A stretch of 64,000 nucleotides of DNA, from assembly GCA_007695365.1 (NCBI GenBank), contig REDV01000083.1, positions 1 through 64,000 on the forward strand, given 5' to 3'. This DNA is from Cryomorphaceae bacterium (GTDB lineage: Bacteria > Bacteroidota > Bacteroidia > Flavobacteriales_D > SKUL01). Made by a program: the position numbers and the translations under genes. This document shows positions 1 to 9,393 of this stretch, in pieces. The stretch's first letter is position 1, and the number at the start of each line of letters is the position of its first letter. The notes under the pieces are model-generated. The model made no database searches, was not told the DNA's origin, and saw nothing but the letters and a program-made list of their open reading frames with translations.

Positions 1-333
1 GCAGTTGTCGCAGTTATCAATAAAGGCCGTACCCCCGAAGTCGCCATTGCAGTCTTCTACGCAAGGCTCCAGGCCAGTATTTCCTCCTACGCATTCTCCG
101 CATTCATCAAGGAAGGCAAAACCACCAAACACGCCGTTGCAATCCTGTAAACAAGGTTCCTGTCCGGTATCGCCGCCCACACAATTTCCACAATTATCCA
201 AAAACGCAAGACCGCCCAACACACCATTACAATCTTCCTCGCAGGGCTCAAGACCGGTATTACCGCCTACGCATTCATCGCATTGGTCAATAAATGCCGT
301 ACCGCCGAAGTCGCCGTTGCAATCCTGTTCGCA
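1..333 (-). repeat. Second array of the same 90-bp coding repeat, cut by the window edge
   Basis: Three full units and a fourth partial unit of the 30-residue DCNG..GG..D.C..CVGGNTG..PC repeat follow the PA domain of the S8 protease gene. The frame is continuous to base 1, so more units may lie outside the window. Confidence 0.85.
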
Positions 334-3300
334 GTCATCGCCGATATACATTGTAAGGTTACCGGCATTGAGGTCCGCCAAAAGGGTCTGGCCATCAGCC
401 TGAGAAATCATCACAACCGGGATATTGATTTGTGCAGCAAAATTTCCGGAGGCCATTTCTACCGGAGCTCCACCTGTATTGTTAATGATTACGAGCGCGC
501 TTGCTCCTGCATTTTGCGCATACCATGCTTTTTCGCTAAACTGACAGGTTCCGCGGAAAGCAACAGCAATGTTTCCAGCGATCTGTGCGGCATTTACCAA
601 GGGGGCACAGCCCAAATCTGGTGTGCCGGAGCCATCATTTACGAGTACTGCAGTTCCACTGATGTTGGAGTCACCCACAGGCACCGCCCAGCCGCTACTT
701 GTTGCCGTGGTGTATGTCAGCGACCCACTGAGTAGCTCAGGTGCTGTTACGTGTACAGATGGGTTGAAACACTCTTCGGGCCAGCAAAAGCTGTGTGAGG
801 CCCCGTCGCCGTAGGCCGGAGTGGGCATGGTAACCAGTTCCGTTCCGTCAGGCCCGAAAACGGCATAAGAGCCATTTGCGTCACATCCACTCCACTGAGA
901 TCCGTTCATGCCATCACCGTATTCATCAAAGATGTTGAAGGTATAACACCCCTCTTCCAGACAAACTTCAGTGGTGTATGTTTGCTCATTGCCATAGGTT
1001 CCGGGGGGTACTGCCGCAATCACATTACCATTGCTGTCAATAATTTCCCATGAAACTTCATCACCCCAGCAATCTGTGGTGATTACAACAGTGGCAAGGG
1101 CATCGCCCAACAGGCAGCTTCCATCGTCGCAGGTGGCATCGGGATCATAATTACAGGCATCGGGATTGGTGCATCCTGATGATGGACTCACTCCGGTATT
1201 TCCACCCACACAATTTCCGCATTCGTCAATAAAAGCTGTTCCTCCAAAATCGCCGTGGCAGTCTTGCACACAAGGTTCATTACCGGTGTTCCCTCCCACG
1301 CAGATGCCGCAATTATCCACAAAAGCAATTCCTCCGGGGTCGCCGTTGCAGTCCACAGGACAAGGGTCAAGCCCCGTATTACCACCAACACAGGTTCCGC
1401 ATCCATCGATAAAGGCTGTGCCACCGAAGTCTCCGTTACAGTCTTCGGCACATGGCTCTATACCGGTGCTTCCTCCCGCACAAACACCACAATTGTCAAT
1501 AAAGGCTGTTCCACCCCACTCGTTGTTACAATCCTGCACACATGGAATTTGCCCGGTATTTCCACCCACACAATTTCCGCATTGATCGAGGAAAGCCGAG
1601 CCTCCCCAATCGTTGTTGCAGTCCTGAACACAGGGTTGTAAACCTGTATTTCCACCCACGCAGGTTCCGCACTGATCAATAAATGCTGTACCTCCTAACA
1701 CGCCGTTGCAATCCTCAACACAATCACCATCGCATGAGCCGTCATCGCAGGTAGCATCTGGATTGTAATTACAAGCAGTTGGATTTGTGCATCCAAAAAT
1801 GTCATTGTCGTCAATCACTCCGCTACAGTTATCGTCAATGCCGTTGCACGAAATCTCATCCATGCCGGGATTCACGTTCGGGTCGTCGTCGTCGCAGTCG
1901 GTATTGTTGTTTGCATAAGAGCAGATAATATTGCCCTGGGTAAAGGTGGCACCTCCTGGCAGCGAGCCAAAAGCAAGAACCACTCCTGTACCCGTTGCTA
2001 CCGACCAATTGGGGGTATTGTCATTAAACTGGCCTTGGGATTCGATGAAGAAGGTAAACGGGCCATTATTTGATGAAACCGAGGCAGTGAAGTTTCCGCC
2101 GCCTCCTGTATTTCCGTAAGGCCCTCCCTGCAAAATAACTGTTCCGTTGTTGTCGCTGAATGTCCACGACACCTCATCCAGCCACCCGTTGCTATTGACG
2201 TTGATTACATAATCCCCATCGCAGGGGTTTTCGCACAGTGGATTGGTATCGTTTTGATCGCCATAGCCATCTCCATCGGCATCTACGTACCAACCGGGTT
2301 CCTGCTGACAGCTACCGTCATCGCAAACTGCATCAGGGTTGTAGTTACAGGCACTAGGGTCAGTACAACCCTGTATGAGGGTTCCGGAGGTAATTCCGGT
2401 GATGAAATTATTGCAATCGGCATTGCCAATAAACTCTACGGTAACATCAACCACGTCGCTTAAGTTGTAGTTACCAAATGTGTAAGTACCTTCCGGTTGA
2501 TTGCTGAGTACCGTGGTTGGGTTTCCGCCGTTCACGGAAGCCAGCACATTGTACTGACCTGTTTCTTCGTTGTCGGCAATGGTTAGGGTGATTTCAAAAG
2601 TTGCCGACTGGCAATCTTCGGTTACAGATGCTTCGAGGTTGGGGCGACAAGGATCATCATTGCAGTTATCTAACAGAATTTGAAGGCTGTTCATCGCATT
2701 GATCCGTCCTCCTGTGGACACCTCATTGATCAAATTCGCCTTAACATCCACTCCATCATACAAAGCCTCACGCACCAAATCTGCAGCCGCTTGCGGATCT
2801 GCCTTTACGAGAGCTGTAAAAGATTCGCATGGCACGGAGTACAGCAACGCGATTACTCCGGCAGTGAGCGGACTAGCAAAAGATGTTCCACTGGTGGTTG
2901 TGTATGTGTTGCTGCCTGAAGTGGTTCGAACATTCTGCCCGGGAGCCGCAACGTTGATGCTATTGACACCATAGCCTGAAAAGGTTCTTACATCATTGTG
3001 ATTGGTTGCTGTAACACTCACCATGTAGGGGCTGGAGCAGCCGGTAGGCATGTCTCCGTTTACATCAATGTTCACGTTGTTGTTGGCCGTTGCGCCACAG
3101 TTCAGGATTCCTTCCTCGCCAAGGGTATCGTAAAAGCCACACCACAGCGGGTAGTTATCCGGATTGGCGTTGTCTATTCCCCAACTCGCATTGGTAGCTA
3201 CCACAAACGCCCCTTCTGCACCATTGGTATTGTTGTATAGCTGACGCATAACAAGCGGATACGTGTAAGAGGCAATCACATTTGATTCGGTGAGAGAGCC

Positions 3301-4053
3301 TACCGTTACCACCATCATTTTCACGTTCCAGTTGGCTCCAACCACTCCGAGTCCGTTATCGCCCACTGCCCCGATCATACCGGCCACTGAGGTTCCGTGA
3401 TTTCCGCTCAGCACATTATCGTTGTTTTGATTTGGATTCCAACCGTTGTAGTCATCCACATATCCGTTGCCGTCATCGTCAATTCCGTTTCCGGGAATTT
3501 CACCTGTATTCACCCAGTGATTGGGCTGCAGGTCGGGGTGATTCATGTTAGCCCCTTCAATAATACACACCACAATATCATCGTTCTGTGTGGTTTGACC
3601 TCCTGTCGTAATATCCCAGGCCTCGGTAGTACGGATGTCAGCACCGGGTGTTCCGCCAGTTTGACCGGTGTTTTTGTGATGCCATTGCTGGCCAAACTGC
3701 GGGTCGTTGGGTATCGTTTCGCGCATGTACACATAGTGGTTAAACTGGGCTTCCTCTACTGCCGGATGGCGCTTTACGGCATCTAGCATTCGATAGGGAT
3801 CCATCGCCAGCTGGTCAAAGCGCAAAGTCCAAATGCGGACGGGAGGCGAGATCAGTTCACCCATCGCGACACCGGAAGCAATACCGTCTACACGCTGAAG
3901 GTCGGTAACAACGCTTCGCAAGTCGCTGTCTGTGCGCACCTGTACGAGCAGCTCTCCGGGCACAAACGACGAAATTTCAGATTGTTGCGAAAAAGAAAAA
4001 GAAACAAAAAGGCTCAAAAAAGCCCATGTGGCAATGAGTCGATTTAACATCAT
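1..4053 (-). CDS. Giant secreted subtilisin-like (S8) protease with Cys-rich repeats and PA domain, 3' end outside window
   Basis: An open frame of 1351 codons runs from ATG at 4053 to the window edge with no stop, so the C-terminus is missing. The first 22 or so residues form a signal peptide ending in SFSFSQ. An S8 peptidase domain follows: His219 in NHGTSVAGM, an Asn cluster at 324-326 (oxyanion region) and Ser391 in GTSFASP. At the first catalytic position the motif reads IIEGANMNHPDL, giving Glu166 where subtilisins have Asp. Downstream are three CTNPxACNYxPDAxCDDGSC-type units, a DADGDGYGD segment, six 30-residue DCNG..GG..D.CG.CVGGNTG repeats (about 777-956), a protease-associated (PA) domain (about 1108-1237) and at least four more repeats. 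Such proteins in Bacteroidota usually end in a T9SS sorting domain; that end cannot be seen here. Substrate unknown; activity uncertain because of the Glu. Confidence 0.88.
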   Translation of the reverse strand, partial: MMLNRLIATWAFLSLFVSFSFSQQSEISSFVPGELLVQVRTDSDLRSVVTDLQRVDGIASGVAMGELISPPVRIWTLRFDQLAMDPYRMLDAVKRHPAVEEAQFNHYVYMRETIPNDPQFGQQWHHKNTGQTGGTPGADIRTTEAWDITTGGQTTQNDDIVVCIIEGANMNHPDLQPNHWVNTGEIPGNGIDDDGNGYVDDYNGWNPNQNNDNVLSGNHGTSVAGMIGAVGDNGLGVVGANWNVKMMVVTVGSLTESNVIASYTYPLVMRQLYNNTNGAEGAFVVATNASWGIDNANPDNYPLWCGFYDTLGEEGILNCGATANNNVNIDVNGDMPTGCSSPYMVSVTATNHNDVRTFSGYGVNSINVAAPGQNVRTTSGSNTYTTTSGTSFASPLTAGVIALLYSVPCESFTALVKADPQAAADLVREALYDGVDVKANLINEVSTGGRINAMNSLQILLDNCNDDPCRPNLEASVTEDCQSATFEITLTIADNEETGQYNVLASVNGGNPTTVLSNQPEGTYTFGNYNLSDVVDVTVEFIGNADCNNFITGITSGTLIQGCTDPSACNYNPDAVCDDGSCQQEPGWYVDADGDGYGDQNDTNPLCENPCDGDYVINVNSNGWLDEVSWTFSDNNGTVILQGGPYGNTGGGGNFTASVSSNNGPFTFFIESQGQFNDNTPNWSVATGTGVVLAFGSLPGGATFTQGNIICSYANNNTDCDDDDPNVNPGMDEISCNGIDDNCSGVIDDNDIFGCTNPTACNYNPDATCDDGSCDGDCVEDCNGVLGGTAFIDQCGTCVGGNTGLQPCVQDCNNDWGGSAFLDQCGNCVGGNTGQIPCVQDCNNEWGGTAFIDNCGVCAGGSTGIEPCAEDCNGDFGGTAFIDGCGTCVGGNTGLDPCPVDCNGDPGGIAFVDNCGICVGGNTGNEPCVQDCHGDFGGTAFIDECGNCVGGNTGVSPSSGCTNPDACNYDPDATCDDGSCLLGDALATVVITTDCWGDEVSWEIIDSNGNVIAAVPPGTYGNEQTYTTEVCLEEGCYTFNIFDEYGDGMNGSQWSGCDANGSYAVFGPDGTELVTMPTPAYGDGASHSFCWPEECFNPSVHVTAPELLSGSLTYTTATSSGWAVPVGDSNISGTAVLVNDGSGTPDLGCAPLVNAAQIAGNIAVAFRGTCQFSEKAWYAQNAGASALVIINNTGGAPVEMASGNFAAQINIPVVMISQADGQTLLADLNAGNLTMYIGDDCEQDCNGDFGGTAFIDQCDECVGGNTGLEPCEEDCNGVLGGLAFLDNCGNCVGGDTGQEPCLQDCNGVFGGFAFLDECGECVGGNTGLEPCVEDCNGDFGGTAFIDNCDNC
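1184..1723 (-). repeat. Six tandem 90-bp coding repeats (30-residue Cys-rich units)
   Basis: Inside the S8 protease gene, six consecutive 30-codon units encode the pattern DCNxxxGGxAFxDxCGxCVGGNTGxxPC. Each unit carries four Cys and several Asp/Asn/Gly, as in extracellular disulfide- or calcium-stabilised stalks. Units differ at scattered positions, so the array is old enough to have diverged. A CTNP..CDDGSC unit flanks it on each side. Confidence 0.85.
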
Positions 4054-4176
4054 ACAGATTGGTTTTGGTAATGCCCGATAAAATTGGAAAAAACAGCTCG
4101 TAACAAAAAGGCTATTTAACCCTGAAATAGGAAAGCCAACAGGTTTTTATGCCTAAACCAAACGGGTTGACTCTGA

Positions 4177-5310
4177 TTACAGCCCCAGCAATTGAGCGAG
4201 CTCTTCTTGTATCACCGGGTTAATAGCCACCGCGAGTGCCACAGAAATAGCGAGACCAATAAAAGCAAAACCGGCATCACGAAGTACTAGTCCTACTGTA
4301 CTTCGCATGCTACGGTTTGTTTCGGCATGTGGTGTAAGCTGCATAGCAATTTCGCGCCCGCCAAGCAGACCCAAAAACACCCATGTGGTACTCATAGGCA
4401 TTGTGCTTAGCTCCTTGAAGAAAAATAGAATGAAAGCGTAAACAAGGTCAATCACCGACGCGGCTCGCACATCTGTTACACTTGACTTTTCTTTAACGAT
4501 GGCCTGAATTTTATCGCCACGCAAGTAAAAAAGCAAGCCCAAGCCGAAAAAGATAAAGCCAGCAAAGGCTATGTATTCCCAGATACTGAGTTGCCGGTTG
4601 AGAAAGATGGCGATATTGGCTGCGTCCTGCATGATCCAAACCGACCACAGTGCACCACTGATGGTCCATTGGGCTATCCTCCAGTAGGGATGTGGCTCAC
4701 CCTGAACCAACTTAGAAATGAGTTTTGAGAGGAAATACCACACAAATATGGCTGTTCCAAAGGCCACAAAGTAGCCGGTTAAACTTTTCTGCGTCACGGC
4801 AAGGATGGCTCCTCCATCTGAGCTGAACACGCTCAGCAACATAAATGTGGTGGACACAGGCATTCTCAGCCGTGTAATTATCAACAGGATTAGCGGGGAG
4901 ATAAGCTGTAAAAAGTGAAATGAGGTGGGCGATTCGGAAAATCCTTTTGAGGAGAGTCGCTGAAATGAGACATCGCCATTAAACGTATACCAACTGTAAA
5001 AGGAGGTCATCAAAAATATGGCACCAATAAAGAGCCACAAATGCCACCACTTTCGGTCTTCATTGGAGGCAATAAAGGTACCGATGGTCTGAATAGAGTC
5101 ATTGGCAATGGCCGAGTATGCCGCGAAGATGAATCCAATCCACATTGCTATGGCCGGATAGGGATAGAAAATGGCCGAGCAAAAAAGACAGAAAGCAACC
5201 AACCTGAAGAAGGTGCGCTCCCTGAAAAAGAATAGACTCAGAATTTTGTACCGGCGGTCACCAATAATGGCTGAACCGAGGGTAGGCTGCTGAGAAATGG
5301 GTTGCTCCAT
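4177..5310 (-). CDS. PiT-family-like membrane transporter (possible phosphate/anion permease)
   Basis: A 377-residue polytopic membrane protein with about ten hydrophobic segments. It shows the internal duplication typical of inorganic phosphate transporters (PiT): an AND-type motif at 69-72 and a PVSTT motif at 151-155 in the first half, then QDAAN at 228-232 and PMSTT at 305-309 in the second. PiT proteins carry GANDxAN and PVSTTH twice, so the order matches although the residues have drifted (the His after STT is replaced by Phe and Trp). The substrate is therefore inferred only weakly. The gene starts 5 bp after the stop of the membrane-protein gene at 5316-6095, so the two are probably co-transcribed. 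Confidence 0.6.
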   Translation of the reverse strand: MEQPISQQPTLGSAIIGDRRYKILSLFFFRERTFFRLVAFCLFCSAIFYPYPAIAMWIGFIFAAYSAIANDSIQTIGTFIASNEDRKWWHLWLFIGAIFLMTSFYSWYTFNGDVSFQRLSSKGFSESPTSFHFLQLISPLILLIITRLRMPVSTTFMLLSVFSSDGGAILAVTQKSLTGYFVAFGTAIFVWYFLSKLISKLVQGEPHPYWRIAQWTISGALWSVWIMQDAANIAIFLNRQLSIWEYIAFAGFIFFGLGLLFYLRGDKIQAIVKEKSSVTDVRAASVIDLVYAFILFFFKELSTMPMSTTWVFLGLLGGREIAMQLTPHAETNRSMRSTVGLVLRDAGFAFIGLAISVALAVAINPVIQEELAQLLGL

Positions 5311-5315
5311 CTTGC

Positions 5316-6095
5316 TTAAATGTCGTAGTCTTTATTAAAGTCTCCCGCAAACTCACCTGGCTCGGCAGAATCCACCGGGGTTTCTGCCGGGCGCATGTAT
5401 TGACTTGCTTTGACGTATGCAAGCACTACGGTAAGCAAAACCACTGCTGCAGAAAGTGCTGTTCGATGGTTGATTGCCCAGCCATCACCGCGTTGGATAT
5501 GGTGATACACATTGAGCACCATGTCTTGAGGCCATGCAATAACAGAAATACGGTCGAGAGGTAATGACAGGGCTGAAAGCACAAATACCAGAATAGCAAT
5601 GAGCAATGTACCCGTCATGCCTTTTAACACAAAAAGCTTTCGAATAATCAGAATAGAGTAAATCAGAATAAAAACCAATACTCCTTGTGAGAAGGAGTGC
5701 ATCCAGGGATCACCAATCTCAAATGACGACACAGCACCAATGTCTGCGATGGGCGATAATGTCAACACTGTGTCCAGCATGAATACGTACATTCCAAAAC
5801 CTAATAGCGTGCCCAACAATTGTGCAGGCAGGTTGAGCCATACCGGCACCCAGGTCCTTTCAAACAAACTTCGAAGCAAGGAGTAAAACGGAAATAAATC
5901 AGCCTCAAAGCGATATGAACTGACAAAGATGGCAATCACGTAGATAAATGCCACCAGCGCTGAAAGCTCAAGGAGATTTAACGTAAACGAATTGGAGAGT
6001 ACCCTGCCAAGCAGGATAAAATAAGCGAGCGAAAACATCAAACTAGATGTAATCTCTACCAAAAAAATACGGGTGTGCTTCTTCTTAAACCTCAT
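5316..6095 (-). CDS. Multi-pass membrane protein of unknown function
   Basis: 259 residues with a basic N-terminus (MRFKKKH) and about six hydrophobic segments; the C-terminal 25 residues are acidic and hydrophilic. I recognise no family. It lies directly upstream of the PiT-like permease with a 5-bp gap, which suggests a shared transcript and perhaps a shared transport role. No catalytic or metal-binding motif is visible. Confidence 0.6.
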   Translation of the reverse strand: MRFKKKHTRIFLVEITSSLMFSLAYFILLGRVLSNSFTLNLLELSALVAFIYVIAIFVSSYRFEADLFPFYSLLRSLFERTWVPVWLNLPAQLLGTLLGFGMYVFMLDTVLTLSPIADIGAVSSFEIGDPWMHSFSQGVLVFILIYSILIIRKLFVLKGMTGTLLIAILVFVLSALSLPLDRISVIAWPQDMVLNVYHHIQRGDGWAINHRTALSAAVVLLTVVLAYVKASQYMRPAETPVDSAEPGEFAGDFNKDYDI

Positions 6096-6268
6096 AGCTA
6101 CTTAATATTCACTCACCCTGCAATGAATTACGCTGTAAAAGCCGGAGATTGACATACCACGCAAAAATGCGATGGATTATTGAGTGGAATCGTGCCTCTA
6201 CGTTATGCATTTCTTAACCCTATGTTAGAATAATGTTAACAAAGCGATTTAAATCCCATCAAAACACA

Positions 6269-7309
6269 CTATTTCAAGAGCATACCACAAAGCTGATACA
6301 ATACCCGTGCTCCCACGTTTCCATCCCAATCGTCTTGTCCGGGTGCAACTTCGCACAAGTCGAAGCCGATGATTTCCTTTCCACATTCGCCAAGTCTGAA
6401 AAGCAAATATGCCAATTGTTCAAATTGCAAGCCTCCGGGAACCGGCGTTCCGGTGTTGGGGCATAGCGAAGCATCCAATCCATCAATATCGACGCTTACA
6501 AATACCTTTTTCGGTAGCTTTGCGATGATATATTCTACCAATTGATGCCAGGTTACACCTCGCATCATCTCGCGCTGGATGAGGCGGTCATAGTACACCG
6601 CAATTCGCTCACCCTGACTTTTGGCAAAATCCACTTCTTCGCTGCAGTAATCGCGAATACCCACCTGCACCATTTGCGATAGCTGCGGAATTTGCAGCGC
6701 GTTGTAAAAAATAGAGGCATGCGAGTACTTGAAACCCTCGTAGGCATTTCTCAGATCCATGTGGGCATCAATTACCAACATGCCAAAATCGTCGTGGCGT
6801 TTGGCGAGTGCGCGGTAGTAACCCAACGGACTGCTATGGTCGCCACCAATGAGTCCTACTTTTTTACCCTGATCCAACCAAAAGGAGGTGCGCTCCTCCA
6901 CCCATCGGTTCATTTGGCCACACGCCTCTGCCACCAACTCGTAGCGTTGCACCATTTCAGGATTCTCCTGCGGACGTGCACCCTGCTCCAATGCCTCAAT
7001 AATTTGCGTAGCTTGCTCACGAGCCCTTTTTGAAAGCAAACCAAGCTTGCCGGGTAAGTCATCCAGGGCAATGCCGCGTTTCCACAAATTGGGATAGTCA
7101 TAATGGTGAAGATCTACCTGATAAGATGCATCCAAAATGGCAGCCGGTCCCAGCGCGGCTCCCTCACGGTAGCTTACCGTGGCCTCCCAGGGCACCGGTA
7201 CCAGCACGAGGTCTGACTGTTCGCAGGTAAAAGGTAAACCAAAAATACCGGCATCACTGCTTCCCGGGTCATTGGGGTTAAATTGTTCAATGAGTTCTTC
7301 CTTGGTCAT
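6269..7309 (-). CDS. Arginase/agmatinase/formimidoylglutamase-family hydrolase
   Basis: 346 residues with the complete binuclear Mn site of ureohydrolases: GGDHS at 155-159, DAHMD at 181-185 and DIDGLD at 274-279. Family members hydrolyse a C-N bond of guanidino or formimino substrates (arginine, agmatine, formiminoglutamate, guanidinobutyrate). The GTPVPGG segment after the last metal motif is also typical. Which substrate is used cannot be read from the sequence, and neighbouring genes give no pathway clue. The 173-bp gap to the next upstream-reading gene at 6095 holds no recognisable feature. Confidence 0.88.
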   Translation of the reverse strand: MTKEELIEQFNPNDPGSSDAGIFGLPFTCEQSDLVLVPVPWEATVSYREGAALGPAAILDASYQVDLHHYDYPNLWKRGIALDDLPGKLGLLSKRAREQATQIIEALEQGARPQENPEMVQRYELVAEACGQMNRWVEERTSFWLDQGKKVGLIGGDHSSPLGYYRALAKRHDDFGMLVIDAHMDLRNAYEGFKYSHASIFYNALQIPQLSQMVQVGIRDYCSEEVDFAKSQGERIAVYYDRLIQREMMRGVTWHQLVEYIIAKLPKKVFVSVDIDGLDASLCPNTGTPVPGGLQFEQLAYLLFRLGECGKEIIGFDLCEVAPGQDDWDGNVGARVLYQLCGMLLK

Positions 7310-7406
7310 TTGGAATCAATTTCAGAGAGCGAAGATATGGGTTTCGCTTAAGGTAGTTCGGTGATATTGCTTAAAATTGCCGCTCAAACCACAACCCACC
7401 CTATGC

Positions 7407-9383
7407 ATGAGAACCACCTTTTTATTCCTTGCATTTTTCACCTTTTGCAATGCTCATTCTCAAACTGATACCACACAACACCTCAAAGAAGTAGTGGTTT
7501 CGAGCCACCGGCACCCGTCAACAATTGAACAGGTTGCCAGACAGGTAACGGTCATTGACCGCGCCGAAATTGAGCAGGCTCCTGTGCAGAGTTTATCGGA
7601 GCTACTTGAGTTTGTGATGAGCGTTGACATCCGACAGCGCGGGCAGTTTGGTGTGCAAAGCGACGTAAGCATCCGGGGAGGAACCTTTGACCAGACCCTG
7701 ATTCTGGTAAACGGCATCAAAATGTCTGACCCACAAACCGGCCATCACAGTATGAACCTTCCGGTTGACCTCAACCAAATTGAGCGCATTGAAATACTTC
7801 ACGGCGGTGCGTCGCGCGTATTCGGACCCAATGCTTTTGCCGGCGCCATCAACATCATCACCCGCACACGAGGCGAAAACCAGGTAGGTGCCGAACTCAT
7901 GGCCGGTCAACACGGCTTGTTTGGCGCAGGTGCCCATGTTACGCTCAATACAGGTAACTGGAATCACAGCTTTTCATACAACCGCAGAGGCTCTGATGGC
8001 TTTATGCGCAACACCGATTTCATCTGGAACAACGCCTTTCTCCAGAGCGCTGCTCATCTGAAAAACCACGAGATTATCATCAACGCAGGATACAACCAAA
8101 AAGCTTTTGGAGCCACCACGTTCTACAGTGCCTTCTTCCCCAATCAGTTCGAAGAAACCAGCACGCGCTTTGTGTCTGTTTCTGACAAAATGCAGCTTCA
8201 CGAAAACCTCTCGCTCAGTGTGCGGGGTTACTACCGCGAGCACCGCGATCGCTTTGAGCTTTTTCGCGAAGGCGACGGGTTCTTTATTCGAACAGATGAT
8301 AACTTCTTTGTGATGGGCAACGATACCGCACCCGTCTGGTATCAGGGCCACAACTACCATCGCACCGAAAGCTGGGGCCTGGAAGCCGATGCCAGCTACA
8401 AATGGAAAGCCGGGGTAAGCACCGTGGGGATTGAATACCGTAGCGAAAAAATACAAAGCAACGTGCTCGGGCAGCCGGTTGAAAATCCAGTAAGTGTAAG
8501 CGGTGAGCATCCTTCGGCTCAATTTACCCGGGCAGATGGACGCGAAAACCTTAGTATTTACGCAGAGCACAACCTCAACTACAAAAACCTCTTTGTGTCG
8601 GCAGGAATGCTCTACAATATGAACACAGCATTTGAGGATGAGATTTTTCCCGGCATTGACGTGGCCTATCAGTTGGGGCAGCATTTCAGACCTTATGCAA
8701 GCTGGAACCGCTCTGTTCGTTTCCCCACTTTTACTGATTTGTACTACAATCTGGGCGGTGCTGTAGGCAGTATTGAGCTCACTCCGGAATCGTCTGTAAA
8801 TTACGAAGGGGGGCTCAAATACTTTGGCAAACATGTAAGCGGGGTGGCTACCTTCTTCCGTCGCGAAGGGGTGAATCTTATTGACTGGATTCGCTTTGAA
8901 GGCTCCGACATAACCCAGGCTGCCAATATCACTACGCTCAACATCAACGGACTGGAATTGGGTTTTCAGGCCAACCTGAAAGCACTTCTGGGTGAAAAGT
9001 CCCCGTTTTCATCAATCCGCATCGGTTACACGTACATGCAGGGAGACAGCGCCAGCACAGGTTTTGAATCGAACTACGCTCTTGACTTCCTTCAGCATCA
9101 GTTTAACGCGGTGTTGCTTCAGCAAATCAGCGACAAGATTTCGGTGCAATGGAATACCAGTTTTCAGCAGCGTTTGGGCGGATACTTCGACCCATCTGTT
9201 GGCGAAGAAGTGCCCTTTGCACCTGTGCTACTGCTTGATGTGCGCATCAGTCACCGCACAGAAATGTTTGATGTGTTCCTGGAAGTGGCCAATCTTTTTG
9301 ACCGGCTTTACGTGGATATCGGAAATGTTCCTCAACCCGGGCGCTGGCTGCGGGCCGGTGTTGCCATCAGACTGGGATACTAG
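7407..9383 (+). CDS. TonB-dependent outer membrane receptor (BtuB/vitamin-type architecture)
   Basis: About 658 residues from ATG 7407. This start is preferred over ATG 7377 because a signal peptide (MRTTFLFLAFF... to NAHSQ) begins exactly there. A plug domain follows, with QVTVIDRAEIEQ, SIRGGTFDQTLILVNG and RIEILHGGASRVFGPNAFAGAINI, then a 22-strand-type barrel ending in LGY. It imports a ligand across the outer membrane using TonB energy. There is no N-terminal carboxypeptidase-like domain and no SusD partner, so it resembles cobalamin/siderophore receptors more than SusC. Substrate unknown; no riboswitch was seen in the 97 bp upstream. Confidence 0.9.
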   Translation: MRTTFLFLAFFTFCNAHSQTDTTQHLKEVVVSSHRHPSTIEQVARQVTVIDRAEIEQAPVQSLSELLEFVMSVDIRQRGQFGVQSDVSIRGGTFDQTLILVNGIKMSDPQTGHHSMNLPVDLNQIERIEILHGGASRVFGPNAFAGAINIITRTRGENQVGAELMAGQHGLFGAGAHVTLNTGNWNHSFSYNRRGSDGFMRNTDFIWNNAFLQSAAHLKNHEIIINAGYNQKAFGATTFYSAFFPNQFEETSTRFVSVSDKMQLHENLSLSVRGYYREHRDRFELFREGDGFFIRTDDNFFVMGNDTAPVWYQGHNYHRTESWGLEADASYKWKAGVSTVGIEYRSEKIQSNVLGQPVENPVSVSGEHPSAQFTRADGRENLSIYAEHNLNYKNLFVSAGMLYNMNTAFEDEIFPGIDVAYQLGQHFRPYASWNRSVRFPTFTDLYYNLGGAVGSIELTPESSVNYEGGLKYFGKHVSGVATFFRREGVNLIDWIRFEGSDITQAANITTLNINGLELGFQANLKALLGEKSPFSSIRIGYTYMQGDSASTGFESNYALDFLQHQFNAVLLQQISDKISVQWNTSFQQRLGGYFDPSVGEEVPFAPVLLLDVRISHRTEMFDVFLEVANLFDRLYVDIGNVPQPGRWLRAGVAIRLGY

Positions 9384-9393
9384 CGCGGGCAGC

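Noticed and set aside
1-1585. Open frames on the plus strand across the repeat region
   Set aside because: They mirror the Cys-rich repeats of the S8 protease gene; the minus frame is continuous over 1351 codons with signal peptide and catalytic motifs.
1-1723. Regular 90-bp repeats as a possible CRISPR array
   Set aside because: The units are in frame, divergent and abut with no unique spacers; they encode a protein repeat.
7974-8834. 286-residue open frame on the minus strand inside the TonB receptor gene
   Set aside because: No domain, and the plus-strand receptor covers it fully with conserved motifs.
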